The position numbers and the translations under genes were made by a program. 9,594 nt of DNA from JBLIKP01 sp047635375 (GTDB lineage Bacteria > Bacteroidota > Bacteroidia > Sphingobacteriales > Sphingobacteriaceae). The stretch covers positions 1-9,594 of the forward strand of contig JBLIKP010000089.1 of assembly GCA_047635375.1 (NCBI GenBank), read 5' to 3'. Positions 1-6,477 of this stretch are shown one piece after another. Each line of letters begins with the position of its first letter. Position 1 is the stretch's first letter. The notes below the pieces were generated by a model. It was not told the DNA's origin. It saw only the letters and a list, made by a program, of their open reading frames with translations, and searched no databases.

Positions 1-19
1 AAAATTTTAAAATCAAGCC

Positions 20-46
20 TAGCTAGTTCGACTATGCTCACCACAG
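20..46. repeat. Possible REP-like palindromic repeat fragment
   Basis: The stretch around TTCGACTATGCTCACC resembles the GTGAGC...GTCGAA type of short dispersed repeat that I recall from many bacterial intergenic regions. Only one copy is visible and any partner arm would lie off the left edge. The assignment rests on remembered similarity alone, so it is weak. Confidence 0.2.
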
Positions 47-54
47 GTTTTTTC

Positions 55-81
55 GTTCTTTTTCAGCGATGGAAAAAGGAC
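55..81 (+). other. Imperfect hairpin, 10-bp stem
   Basis: GTTCTTTTTC at 55-64 pairs with GAAAAAGGAC at 72-81 around a 7-nt loop. One pair (57/79) is a G-U wobble in a plus-strand transcript and an A-C mismatch in a minus-strand one. A T6 run (positions 89-94) follows about 7 nt after the stem on the plus strand, but no plus-strand gene ends here. It lies about 70 nt beyond the stop of the antitoxin-like gene, so it could mark the end of that transcript or be part of a repeat. No function is established. Confidence 0.25.
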
Positions 82-152
82 AAGACTATTTTTTAAAGCG
101 AGAATACATCGGGACTAAAATGGACTGCAAAACCTTACATGTAAAGGAGCCT

Positions 153-377
153 CTATTTAAGCCACTTATTAATGATCTTTTCCATTTCGGCGGCATTATA
201 AATGTTCCCCTCATTAATGTCTCTAAGCCCTTGCGCTAAACCTTCTTTGGTGTGGGAGGGAAGGTCCCCGACTTCTTCTTCGTTGAGCTGCGCCATTATA
301 TATTTATAGATATCGTTTAGCTTATCGCTATCGTCGATTTCTTGAATTAGCTCAATTATTTTATACTTGATGCTCAT
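153..377 (-). CDS. Small antitoxin-like protein (orphan, no toxin visible)
   Basis: The 74-residue protein has a helical, charged N-terminus (MSIKYKIIELIQEIDDSDKL), an acidic linker, then TKEGLAQGLRDINEGNI and a C-terminus ending in INKWLK. The pattern 'KEGL..GL.DI.EG' followed by a short helix with a tryptophan recalls the antitoxins of type II toxin-antitoxin pairs (addiction-module component or RelB/ParD-like proteins) common in Bacteroidota. The family is inferred from this pattern alone. The gene starts 6 nt after the SSS symporter stop, so it is probably co-transcribed as the last gene of that operon. A RelE/ParE toxin would normally follow at once; all three minus-strand frames of the next 100 nt contain early stops, so no toxin is present unless it lies beyond the left edge. 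It could also be an unrelated regulatory or structural small protein. Confidence 0.6.
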   Translation of the reverse strand: MSIKYKIIELIQEIDDSDKLNDIYKYIMAQLNEEEVGDLPSHTKEGLAQGLRDINEGNIYNAAEMEKIINKWLK

Positions 378-383
378 AACGCC

Positions 384-2087
384 TTAAACAGATAATTCAT
401 TCTTTGGTTTTGGAAGCACCATTTGGAAAATGGATCCCAATAAAACAACCAACACACACCCAATAACATTGAACCACAGAAAGCCAATTTCTGAGTTAAA
501 ATAAAGCGTAATTACAATAGCTTCTGCACATACCGCAGCAAGGAAAACAGCATTTCCCTTTATGAATTTGATGTAGAATGCCACAAGAAAAATCCCCAAA
601 ATTGTTCCATAAAATAAGGATCCTAGGATGTTTACTGCTTGGATTAAATTGTCCAATAAACTGGCAATAGTAGCAAAAAGTATAGCGATCATTCCCCAAA
701 ATAAGGTGAATAGTTTTGACGCGTTGAGGTAATGTTTATCACTCCCTTTTGAAAATACTGAACGCTTATATAAATCGATCACCGTCGTACTTGCAAGGGC
801 GTTAAGTTCTGATGAAGTTGACGACATTGCGGCCGAGAAAATCACGGCAAGTAAAAGCCCTACAAGGCCCACGGGCAAGAAATTCATTATCCAGGTAATG
901 AAGACATAATCCGTATCCTTTGTTTCGGCTTCTGGGTCGACTTTCTTTATTAAAGTCTTTACCTCATCTCTAATGCCTTGTTCACTTTCAGAAAGGGCAT
1001 TAATTTTATCTTGGGCAGCTAATAACCCTGCCTGATTATCTGCTTTTTCTGCTTTAAGCAGATTAGAAATTTCGGTTCTTTTCTCAATAAAATTCTCATA
1101 ATACTCTGCCTCGAGCACTTCTAATTCAGGGGCGTATTCAGACTGAACTACTTTTTCTTTTTCGGCCTCATTGAAAAATATTGGGGCTTGATTAAACTGG
1201 TAAAATACAAAAACCATTACTCCAGTTAGGAGAATGAAAAATTGCATAGGAACTTTGAGCAGACCATTAAAGATTAACCCTAGCCTGCTTTCGCGGATGG
1301 ATTTCCCACCAAGGTAACGTGCCACCTGACTTTGGTCGGTCCCGAAATAGGATAAAGCAAGAAATAAACCACCCGTGATTCCAGACCAAAAATTATAACG
1401 GTCGTTTAGATTGAAAGAAAAGTCAACAACATCCAGACGATCCATTTTTCCAGCCACAGAAAGTGCGTCGGTGAAAGAGACCCCAGATGGCAAATAGTTA
1501 ATTAGAATACAAAAGGCTATGACCATACCGGTCATAATCACGATCATTTGCTGCTTTTGGGTTTGACTGACAGCTTTAGTACCTCCAGAAACGGTGTAAA
1601 TAATTACTAAACTTCCAATTAAAAGATTGGTCACCGTAAGGCTCCATCCTAAAATACTGGAAAGGATAATCGCAGGGGCGTAAATTGTAATTCCGGCTGC
1701 CAATCCTCGTTGAACAAGGAAAAGAAAAGAGGCTAATGTTCGTGTTTTTAAGTCAAATCTATTTTCAAGGAATTCGTAGGCCGTGTATACTTTTAAGCGG
1801 TAGTAGATGGGGATAAAAGTTACACAGAGGATTACCATTGCAATAGGCAGTCCGAAGTAAAATTGTATGAATCTCATCCCATCGGCGTAAGCCTGACCTG
1901 GGGTAGAAAGAAAGGTAATAGCAGAGGCTTGTGTCGCCATTACCGATAATCCTATGGTGTACCAAGGAAGCGTATTGTCACCTTTTAAATACCCTTCGAT
2001 ATTTGTGCTGCCTCTAGATTTGTAAACGCCATAAACGACAATAAATCCTAGGGTTGTAAAGAGAACTAACCAGTCAATCCAACTCAT
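384..2087 (-). CDS. SSS-family Na+/solute symporter with a charged helical insertion
   Basis: This 567-residue polytopic inner-membrane protein belongs to the sodium:solute symporter family (SSS, SglT/PutP type), which imports a solute using the Na+ gradient. About 13-14 hydrophobic segments are visible. Family hallmarks are GTDQSQVARYLGGKS at about 249-263 and the Ser-rich helix SAAMSSTSSELNA at about 418-430, which corresponds to the Na+ site helix in vSGLT-like proteins. Residues about 303-393, between hydrophobic segments at 273-297 and 396-420, form a highly charged Glu/Lys/Ala-rich stretch, probably helical or coiled-coil, making the protein longer than the roughly 500 residues of minimal members. 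The ATG overlaps the stop of an upstream 38-residue membrane protein (ATGA), which suggests translational coupling. The substrate cannot be read from the sequence; sugars, amino acids, carboxylates or nucleosides are all possible. Confidence 0.9.
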   Translation of the reverse strand: MSWIDWLVLFTTLGFIVVYGVYKSRGSTNIEGYLKGDNTLPWYTIGLSVMATQASAITFLSTPGQAYADGMRFIQFYFGLPIAMVILCVTFIPIYYRLKVYTAYEFLENRFDLKTRTLASFLFLVQRGLAAGITIYAPAIILSSILGWSLTVTNLLIGSLVIIYTVSGGTKAVSQTQKQQMIVIMTGMVIAFCILINYLPSGVSFTDALSVAGKMDRLDVVDFSFNLNDRYNFWSGITGGLFLALSYFGTDQSQVARYLGGKSIRESRLGLIFNGLLKVPMQFFILLTGVMVFVFYQFNQAPIFFNEAEKEKVVQSEYAPELEVLEAEYYENFIEKRTEISNLLKAEKADNQAGLLAAQDKINALSESEQGIRDEVKTLIKKVDPEAETKDTDYVFITWIMNFLPVGLVGLLLAVIFSAAMSSTSSELNALASTTVIDLYKRSVFSKGSDKHYLNASKLFTLFWGMIAILFATIASLLDNLIQAVNILGSLFYGTILGIFLVAFYIKFIKGNAVFLAAVCAEAIVITLYFNSEIGFLWFNVIGCVLVVLLGSIFQMVLPKPKNELSV

Positions 2088-2200
2088 GAGAAGGCCTTAG
2101 TAAAGAGGTAAAACAAAAGAATTAATACCCCCAGAGTTCCGAGAACAATGTAGTAAAGAGGCTTCCAATTGGAAAAAAAGGGAGGTTTTTCATTTTCCAT
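2084..2200 (-). CDS. Small single-helix membrane protein coupled to the SSS symporter
   Basis: This is a 38-codon ORF on the minus strand. It begins with ATG at 2198-2200 (MENEKPPFFSNWKP), continues into a hydrophobic stretch at about residues 15-33 (LYYIVLGTLGVLILLFYLF) and ends TKAFS with TGA at 2084-2086. The TGA overlaps the symporter ATG as ATGA, the usual sign of translational coupling. The composition is that of a genuine one-pass membrane protein with a polar N-terminus of about 14 residues. Some SSS symporters elsewhere are paired with small membrane partners (DUF485, DUF997, DUF4212); this one is much shorter and does not look like those. I infer an accessory subunit or a stabiliser of the symporter. 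The alternative is a coupling leader peptide whose main role is to deliver ribosomes to the symporter start. Confidence 0.75.
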   Translation of the reverse strand: MENEKPPFFSNWKPLYYIVLGTLGVLILLFYLFTKAFS

Positions 2201-2473
2201 GGCGCAAGATAGGGATTTTATGGATTAGTGAAGATTATTGACTTAACCAGAAAGAGCCAAATTTCACACTCTTTTTAAGTGTCAAAGTAGTCCAAAATCG
2301 GAAGAAATATTAACTCGATTTTTTCAATATGAGTACTTTTGAGGTGTATTATCTCTGGAAAGTTGAAATAACCTTTGAAACGCTTACGCCAAATAGTTCC
2401 TTGTTTTTTGTGAGTTATTAACGGAAATTTTTTGAGCTCGAATTAATTGAAAAACAATTATAAAAATTAGCTT
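2201..2473. other. Intergenic region upstream of the symporter operon
   Basis: These 273 nt separate the BASS transporter stop from the small membrane protein start. No credible ORF was found. On the minus strand, TATCTTGC (2204-2211) resembles the Bacteroidota -7 element TAnnTTTG but lacks a T and lies only 3 nt from the ATG, with no clear TTTG -33 partner, so a promoter here is a weak guess. An inverted repeat at 2262-2286 and a weak AT-only hairpin at 2444-2460 are the only structures seen. Confidence 0.4.
2262..2286. promoter_or_regulatory. Inverted repeat, possible operator
   Basis: ACACT at 2266-2270 pairs with AGTGT at 2278-2282 around a 7-nt spacer. Beyond one C/C mismatch, TTT at 2262-2264 pairs with AAA at 2284-2286. 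It lies about 60 nt upstream of the small membrane protein start, a plausible place for a repressor or activator site. There is no adjacent T-run on either strand, so it does not look like a terminator. Chance remains possible in AT-rich DNA. Confidence 0.2.
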
Positions 2474-3361
2474 TTAGTCAATCGGTGTCAAGTCAATTTT
2501 CGACGCTCTATTATTTTTCTTGATTCCCAGGAAAACCGGAACGGTTGCGGTAAAATACATAAGCAAACTATAAACAGCGGCTGCAATGGCGAAATCTGGA
2601 CGGGCCAGAGAAACCACTGCCACGTGAATAGCTAAAGTTCCATTTTGATTACCAGATTCAATACAAATTGTTAATGCCTGTTTAAAGTTAAGCTTGAAGA
2701 TTTTTGCGATAATAAACCCAACAACCATAGTGGTTATGTTTAGTGCAATCACTATCCACATTGACCGTTCAAAATAATCGACAAAATTGGCTCTTTCCTT
2801 AATAACCAGGCCTACAATAACCAATACCAACACTAAGCCACTGGCGATTCTAACAGGTTTTTCCATTTTATTGGCGAAGGCAGATTTGAACCTTTTTATT
2901 AGCATTCCAATGGAAAGTGGAATTGCAATAACCACTACTAAAGAGCCGGCGATTGTGAGCATTGGCGCCGAAACGGTAGTAGAGTCTCCCATAAAATAGT
3001 TTACGGAAAAGTTTACAATAAGCGGGATAGAGATTAATGTTACAATACTATTTACTGCCGTTAGTGATACTGAAAGCGCCGTGTCACCCTTTGCCAATAG
3101 TGTAACCATATTTGAAGTTGGTCCCCCAGGGCAAGCGGCAAGAATCATAATTCCTACCGCAATTTCAGGCCCTACGTTCATTAAATGTATGAGTGTAAAC
3201 CCAATTATAGGAAGTAAAATAATTTGGTTCAAAAAGCCAAGAAAAACTGCTTTGGGATATTTTAATACACGTCTAAAATCTTGGGTGGTTAAGGAAAGCC
3301 CCATCCCCATCATAATTATGAAAAGGGCAATTACTAAAATTATGGTGGTTGATGAATTCAT
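2474..3361 (-). CDS. Bile acid:sodium symporter family (BASS) transporter
   Basis: This 295-residue inner-membrane protein has about nine to ten hydrophobic segments and belongs to the BASS/SBF superfamily (related to NTCP/ASBT), Na+-coupled carriers of organic anions. Visible family motifs are ACPGGPTSNMVTLLAKGD (about 76-93) and IESGNQNGTLA (about 234-244). The latter contains the Glu-x-Gly-x-Gln-Asn pattern whose Glu and Gln bind Na+ in ASBT homologues. Length is normal and the frame is intact. The ATG lies 3 nt after the stop of a decayed gene, so it probably belongs to the minus-strand transcript starting at the nucleotidyltransferase. Bacterial members transport varied substrates, including bile acids, pantoate and 2-keto acids, and none can be assigned here. 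No strong terminator follows. Confidence 0.92.
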   Translation of the reverse strand: MNSSTTIILVIALFIIMMGMGLSLTTQDFRRVLKYPKAVFLGFLNQIILLPIIGFTLIHLMNVGPEIAVGIMILAACPGGPTSNMVTLLAKGDTALSVSLTAVNSIVTLISIPLIVNFSVNYFMGDSTTVSAPMLTIAGSLVVVIAIPLSIGMLIKRFKSAFANKMEKPVRIASGLVLVLVIVGLVIKERANFVDYFERSMWIVIALNITTMVVGFIIAKIFKLNFKQALTICIESGNQNGTLAIHVAVVSLARPDFAIAAAVYSLLMYFTATVPVFLGIKKNNRASKIDLTPID

Positions 3362-3364
3362 AGT

Positions 3365-3795
3365 TTAGAAAGTTACGTTACCAGTTTTCAAAAGGTCATA
3401 TTTTTTGAGGTTAACTACATAAAGTAGATTGTCACCCTTGGTGCGTTCATAATCATAGTGCGCTTTTAGGTTGAACCAAATACGCTCGTCATTTTCGTCA
3501 AGAAAATACACGTCTACTTTTGCAACGCGACCTCTGATTCCCTCAATCACATTAGAATCGGTAGGGAATATTTTAATCATCACTTGATGGCCGTCCTCGC
3601 GTTTTATTTGGATAATTTCTTTCACCGGATTGTCAGGTTCGCCTGAAAAAACGGGACATTTTCGATGTCTCCTTCAATTGGAGTGCGGGTTTCAAAATAG
3701 CCTTCTTCACCTTAATAAGTAGGGATCCACTTAACTTCTTCCTCACGGTTTATCAAAGTGACAGCCTCCATAGCTAAGATGGATTCACTTAGCAT
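3365..3795 (-). pseudogene. Decayed gene of about 143 codons (stop plus frameshift), unknown function
   Basis: Read on the minus strand, an ORF opens at ATG 3793-3795 (MLSESILAMEAVTLI), runs to TYR of WIPTY and stops at TAA 3712-3714. The same frame then continues without a start as GEEGYFETRTPIEGDIENVPFF until the A6 run at 3646-3651, where the frame changes by one. It continues SGEPDNPVKEIIQIKREDGH and so on to the end NVTF, TAA 3365-3367. Adding one base to the homopolymer and replacing the TAA by a sense codon (for example CAA) gives a continuous 143-residue protein. An 86-residue ORF with a GTG start at 3623-3625 is only the 3' part of this; its GTG is the Val of DNPVKE. The start overlaps the preceding lipoprotein stop by 11 nt and the end lies 3 nt before the BASS gene. 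I do not recognise the family; the C-terminal part is charged and looks beta-rich. Confidence 0.65.
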
Positions 3796-4009
3796 GGCCC
3801 TTTAAATTTACACTTAGGTGTTTTGCGTTAATTCCTGCCTCCATTTGAGAACCACCAATTAATAAAATATCAACTTCATTTTCTGATGCGAATGCGGTGA
3901 AGGCATCATATTCTGTAGGCTGATTACAACTGAAATTTGTTGTTGATAAGAATCCAATTAAAAGAGTAATGAACAATCCAATTTTCCTTGTCATTGTGTT
4001 AATTACCAT
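3785..4009 (-). CDS. Short lipoprotein, probable N-terminal remnant of an SGNH-like protein
   Basis: The ORF encodes 74 residues. A signal peptide is clear from Met6 (MTRKIGLFITLLIGFLSTTN) to a Cys at residue 28 with a non-canonical lipobox (NFSC). After it, ENEVDILLIGGSQMEAGIN (about 43-61) resembles the first block of SGNH/GDSL-like or DUF1574-type proteins (DIL.IG.S....GINP). Such proteins usually run to 250-350 residues, while this one stops at GHAK (TGA 3785-3787), so it is probably truncated. The ATG at 4007-4009 overlaps the nucleotidyltransferase stop as TAATG, which supports coupling; Met6 (ATG at 3992-3994) is an alternative start that gives a more usual signal peptide. It may have formed one gene with the decayed reading frame downstream, but no SGNH blocks are seen there. 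Confidence 0.45.
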   Translation of the reverse strand: MVINTMTRKIGLFITLLIGFLSTTNFSCNQPTEYDAFTAFASENEVDILLIGGSQMEAGINAKHLSVNLKGHAK

Positions 4010-5001
4010 TAATTATATTGAATATCAGTGTTGTCACCAAGGTTTAGACTTTGACTGTACCCCTTGATGCTTGCATCATTTCCGATAAGACTGTCCTTTA
4101 AAACAATGCTATCAAGATTATCGTATGCACCAATTATTGAATTTCGAATAATGGACCTTTCAATTTTCGTGTTTTCTCCGATGCTTACATTAGGCCCAAT
4201 GATGCAGTCAGAAATCATACTCGATTCTGAAATACTCACGGGTGGAATAATAATGGTGTTATTAAATCGGGAATAGTCAGTGGTGGCGTAACCGTCTTTT
4301 TTCAAAAGAGTTTTATTGGTTTCTAGCAATGCCGATTTTTTCCCGCAGTCGTACCAGTTCTCAACCGTAAATGGTTTGAATTTCACGCCCTGTTTTATCA
4401 AAACCATTAGTCCATCAGTAAGCTGGAACTCATTATCAGTTTTAATCTTGTTGTTAATATTTTCCTCTAGGGCCTGCATTAATTGCAAGCCTTCCTTCAC
4501 TTTGTATAAACCAACTAATGCTAAGTTAGACTTTGGCATAGTCGGCTTTTCAACCACCTTCGTGATAAAATCGTCGGTTATTTCTGCAACACCAAAACTT
4601 CTTGGATCTTCAACTTTTTTTACTCCCAGTATTGAATATTTCGAGTTTATAATGGGCTCATAATCCACATTGAATATGGTGTCACCTAAAACAATTAATA
4701 TTTCATCACCGGCTTTTATTAATCCTTTTGCGCTCCAAATAGCATGGCCAGTCCCCATTTTTGGAAGTTGGACAACAAAGGTTTTCTTAATGTCTTGGTA
4801 ATTTTCGGTGATGTAGTTTTCTACCTTGTCGCCCAAATAGCCGATAACGAAAATGTATTCCTCGATATCGTGAGGAATTAACGAGTCTATTATATGTGCC
4901 AGTAGTGGTTTTCCGGCTACTGGAACTAATGCTTTAGGTTGAGTATGAGTTTGTGGTCTTAATCGGGAACCGATTCCGGCCAACGGAATTATTGCTTTCA
5001 T
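4009..5001 (-). CDS. Sugar-phosphate nucleotidyltransferase with C-terminal left-handed beta-helix
   Basis: This 330-residue cytoplasmic enzyme would transfer an NMP from an NTP to a sugar 1-phosphate, giving an NDP-sugar for polysaccharide or glycan synthesis. The N-terminal Rossmann-like domain carries LAGIGSRLRPQTHTQPKALV (about 7-26, the nucleotide-binding G-x-G-[ST]-R-L-x-P...PK signature), MGTGHAIWSAK (82-92), LGDTIF (105-110, metal-binding Asp), FGVAEI and VEKP (136-153), NEFQLTDG (190-197) and NWYDCG (215-220). From about 250 the sequence changes to hexapeptide-like repeats (VSISESSMISDCIIGPNVSI), a left-handed beta-helix cap. This architecture matches the long glucose-1-phosphate thymidylyltransferase/GlmU-like group; mannose-1-phosphate guanylyltransferase is possible and the substrate is unresolved. 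It heads the minus-strand cluster and is divergent from glyA. A 12-codon reading frame ends immediately before its ATG. Confidence 0.88.
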   Translation of the reverse strand: MKAIIPLAGIGSRLRPQTHTQPKALVPVAGKPLLAHIIDSLIPHDIEEYIFVIGYLGDKVENYITENYQDIKKTFVVQLPKMGTGHAIWSAKGLIKAGDEILIVLGDTIFNVDYEPIINSKYSILGVKKVEDPRSFGVAEITDDFITKVVEKPTMPKSNLALVGLYKVKEGLQLMQALEENINNKIKTDNEFQLTDGLMVLIKQGVKFKPFTVENWYDCGKKSALLETNKTLLKKDGYATTDYSRFNNTIIIPPVSISESSMISDCIIGPNVSIGENTKIERSIIRNSIIGAYDNLDSIVLKDSLIGNDASIKGYSQSLNLGDNTDIQYN

Positions 5002-5181
5002 TTATTGGGTATTTATTATGCTTGTAAACGAAAAATTCATGTTATTAAATATTCCGATTGCACAGTGTAATAAAAGTAAAACTACGAAGGTTCCACTTAA
5101 TTACGCATAGAATAGGGAAATTAACAAAAATTTCACAGTAGAAACTTTCGGCAACAGCCTGCTAATAAACGCTTAGTTTTA

Positions 5182-5189
5182 TACATTTG
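5182..5189 (+). promoter_or_regulatory. glyA promoter -7 element (TAnnTTTG)
   Basis: TACATTTG is an exact match to the Bacteroidota -7 consensus TAnnTTTG used by the phylum's primary sigma factor. It lies 19 nt upstream of the glyA ATG, giving an expected leader of roughly 10-15 nt. No convincing TTTG -33 element is found 19-23 nt further upstream; the nearest TTTC (5146-5149) is too far. The call therefore rests on the -7 match and its position. Confidence 0.45.
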
Positions 5190-5203
5190 GTACTTTAAAT
5201 GTA
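5182..5203. promoter_or_regulatory. Inverted repeat over the glyA -7 element
   Basis: TACATTT (5182-5188) and AAATGTA (5197-5203) are perfect 7-nt inverted arms around an 8-nt spacer, ending 5 nt before the glyA ATG. The left arm is part of the -7 element. A regulator bound here would block the promoter; alternatively the right arm lies in the short leader and the symmetry has no RNA role. One 7-bp repeat in AT-rich DNA may be chance. Confidence 0.35.
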
Positions 5204-5208
5204 CATCC

Positions 5209-6477
5209 ATGAAAAGAGACGAACAGGTATTCGGAATAATTAAGAAAGAACTTCAACGCCAACGCGAAGGAATTGAGCTAATTGCATCGGAGAATTTTAC
5301 AAGCCAGCAGGTAATGGAGGCCACGGGGTCTTGTATGACAAATAAATATGCCGAAGGCCTGCCTTTTAAGCGTTATTATGGTGGTTGTCAGCATGTAGAT
5401 GAGGTTGAGCAATTGGCAATTGACAGGGCTAAGGAGCTTTTTGGAGCGGAGTGGGTTAACGTTCAGCCGCATTCAGGTGCTCAAGCAAATGCCTCAGTTT
5501 TACTTGCTCTTTTGGATGCTGGAGATACTATTTTAGGTCTAGATTTAGCACATGGTGGTCACCTTACGCATGGATCACCAGTGAATTTCTCAGGAAAATT
5601 ATATAAAAATCTTTTCTACGGTGTAGATCGTGAAACAGGAATGGTTGACTATGACGCAATGGAAGAGATTGCCATGCGAGAAAAGCCGAAATTAATAATC
5701 GCGGGTGCTTCTGCATATTCAAGAGAATGGGATTACGAGCGAATGCGCATTTTAGCCGATAAAATTGGTGCTTTCCTATTGACAGACATGGCTCATCCTG
5801 CGGGATTAATAGCCGCCGGTTTGCTTAAAAACCCTTTGAAACACTCTCACGTAGTGACTACTACCACTCATAAAACCTTACGTGGACCGCGTGGTGGAAT
5901 GATTTTAATGGGTAAAGATTTTGAAAACCCAATGGGGAAAACAACTCCTAAAGGAAAACTTAGAATGATGTCGTCTATTCTTGATAGCGGAGTTTTTCCT
6001 GGCACACAAGGCGGGCCATTAGAACATGTTATTGCTGCAAAAGCCATAGCATTTGGTGAATGTCTGACACCAGAATTTAAGGAATATGGAAAGAATGTAA
6101 TGGCGAACGCTCAGGCAATGGCTACAGCATTTACCAAACGTGGATATAAAATTATTTCAGGAGGTACAGATAATCACCTGATGTTAATCGACCTTCAAAG
6201 TAAAAACATCACGGGAAAAGACGCTGAAAATAGTCTTGTAAAAGCCGACATCACCGTGAATAAAAACATGGTTCCCTTTGATGAGAAATCTCCGTTTGTA
6301 ACTAGTGGAATGCGCATAGGCACTGCGGCCATTACTTCCCGTGGAATGAAAGTGGAGCACATGGAGCCAATCGTTGATATGATTGACGAAGTGTTAAGTG
6401 ATTTCGAAAATGAGTCCGTTATTACGGATGTTAGAAATAGAGTAAATAAATTAATGGCAGGTTTCGATTTATATTAA
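5209..6477 (+). CDS. glyA: Serine hydroxymethyltransferase
   Basis: This 422-residue cytoplasmic PLP enzyme interconverts serine plus tetrahydrofolate with glycine plus 5,10-methylenetetrahydrofolate, the main entry of one-carbon units. Diagnostic motifs are ELIASENFTS (23-32), TNKYAEG and KRYYGGCQHVDEVE (44-67), QPHSGAQAN (86-94), DMAHPAGL (193-200, with the PLP-binding Asp and His) and VVTTTTHKTLRGPRGG (215-230), where Lys222 forms the Schiff base. Length and frame are normal for the bacterial enzyme. A small oddity is LPFKRYY, where most homologues have [YL]PGKRYY. The start lies 19 nt downstream of a TAnnTTTG element, so transcription is probably monocistronic. The gene ends with a 4-nt tail-to-tail overlap with the DUF6265-like gene on the other strand. 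Confidence 0.98.
   Translation: MKRDEQVFGIIKKELQRQREGIELIASENFTSQQVMEATGSCMTNKYAEGLPFKRYYGGCQHVDEVEQLAIDRAKELFGAEWVNVQPHSGAQANASVLLALLDAGDTILGLDLAHGGHLTHGSPVNFSGKLYKNLFYGVDRETGMVDYDAMEEIAMREKPKLIIAGASAYSREWDYERMRILADKIGAFLLTDMAHPAGLIAAGLLKNPLKHSHVVTTTTHKTLRGPRGGMILMGKDFENPMGKTTPKGKLRMMSSILDSGVFPGTQGGPLEHVIAAKAIAFGECLTPEFKEYGKNVMANAQAMATAFTKRGYKIISGGTDNHLMLIDLQSKNITGKDAENSLVKADITVNKNMVPFDEKSPFVTSGMRIGTAAITSRGMKVEHMEPIVDMIDEVLSDFENESVITDVRNRVNKLMAGFDLY

Larger units (their letters stand above)
5002..5208. other. Divergent intergenic region between nucleotidyltransferase and glyA
   Basis: These 207 AT-rich nt must hold the promoters of both divergent genes. The glyA side has a good -7 element (5182-5189). 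On the minus-strand side only a partial match, TAGTTTTA, was noticed upstream of the nucleotidyltransferase, and it is not called as a promoter. No RNA gene was recognised. Confidence 0.5.

Noticed and set aside
69..239. Plus-strand ORF starting MEKGQDYFLKREYIG
   Set aside because: Its start looked faintly like a small cysteine-rich Bacteroidota protein, but it has only one cysteine and runs antisense through the antitoxin-like gene.
2444..2460. Hairpin TAATTG-AAAAA-CAATTA as a terminator of the BASS gene
   Set aside because: The stem is 6 bp with a single G-C pair and no T-run follows on the minus strand, so it is too weak to call.
3081..3368. Plus-strand 95-residue ORF
   Set aside because: It lies opposite the BASS transporter, which has clear family motifs in the minus frame; the plus frame has no recognisable protein.
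3365..3625. 86-residue hypothetical protein with GTG start as an independent gene
   Set aside because: The reading frame extends upstream as SGEPDNPV and joins a second frame at an A6 run, so it is better described as the 3' part of a decayed gene.
4316..4663. Plus-strand 115-residue ORF
   Set aside because: Antisense to the nucleotidyltransferase, whose minus-strand frame carries all the motifs.
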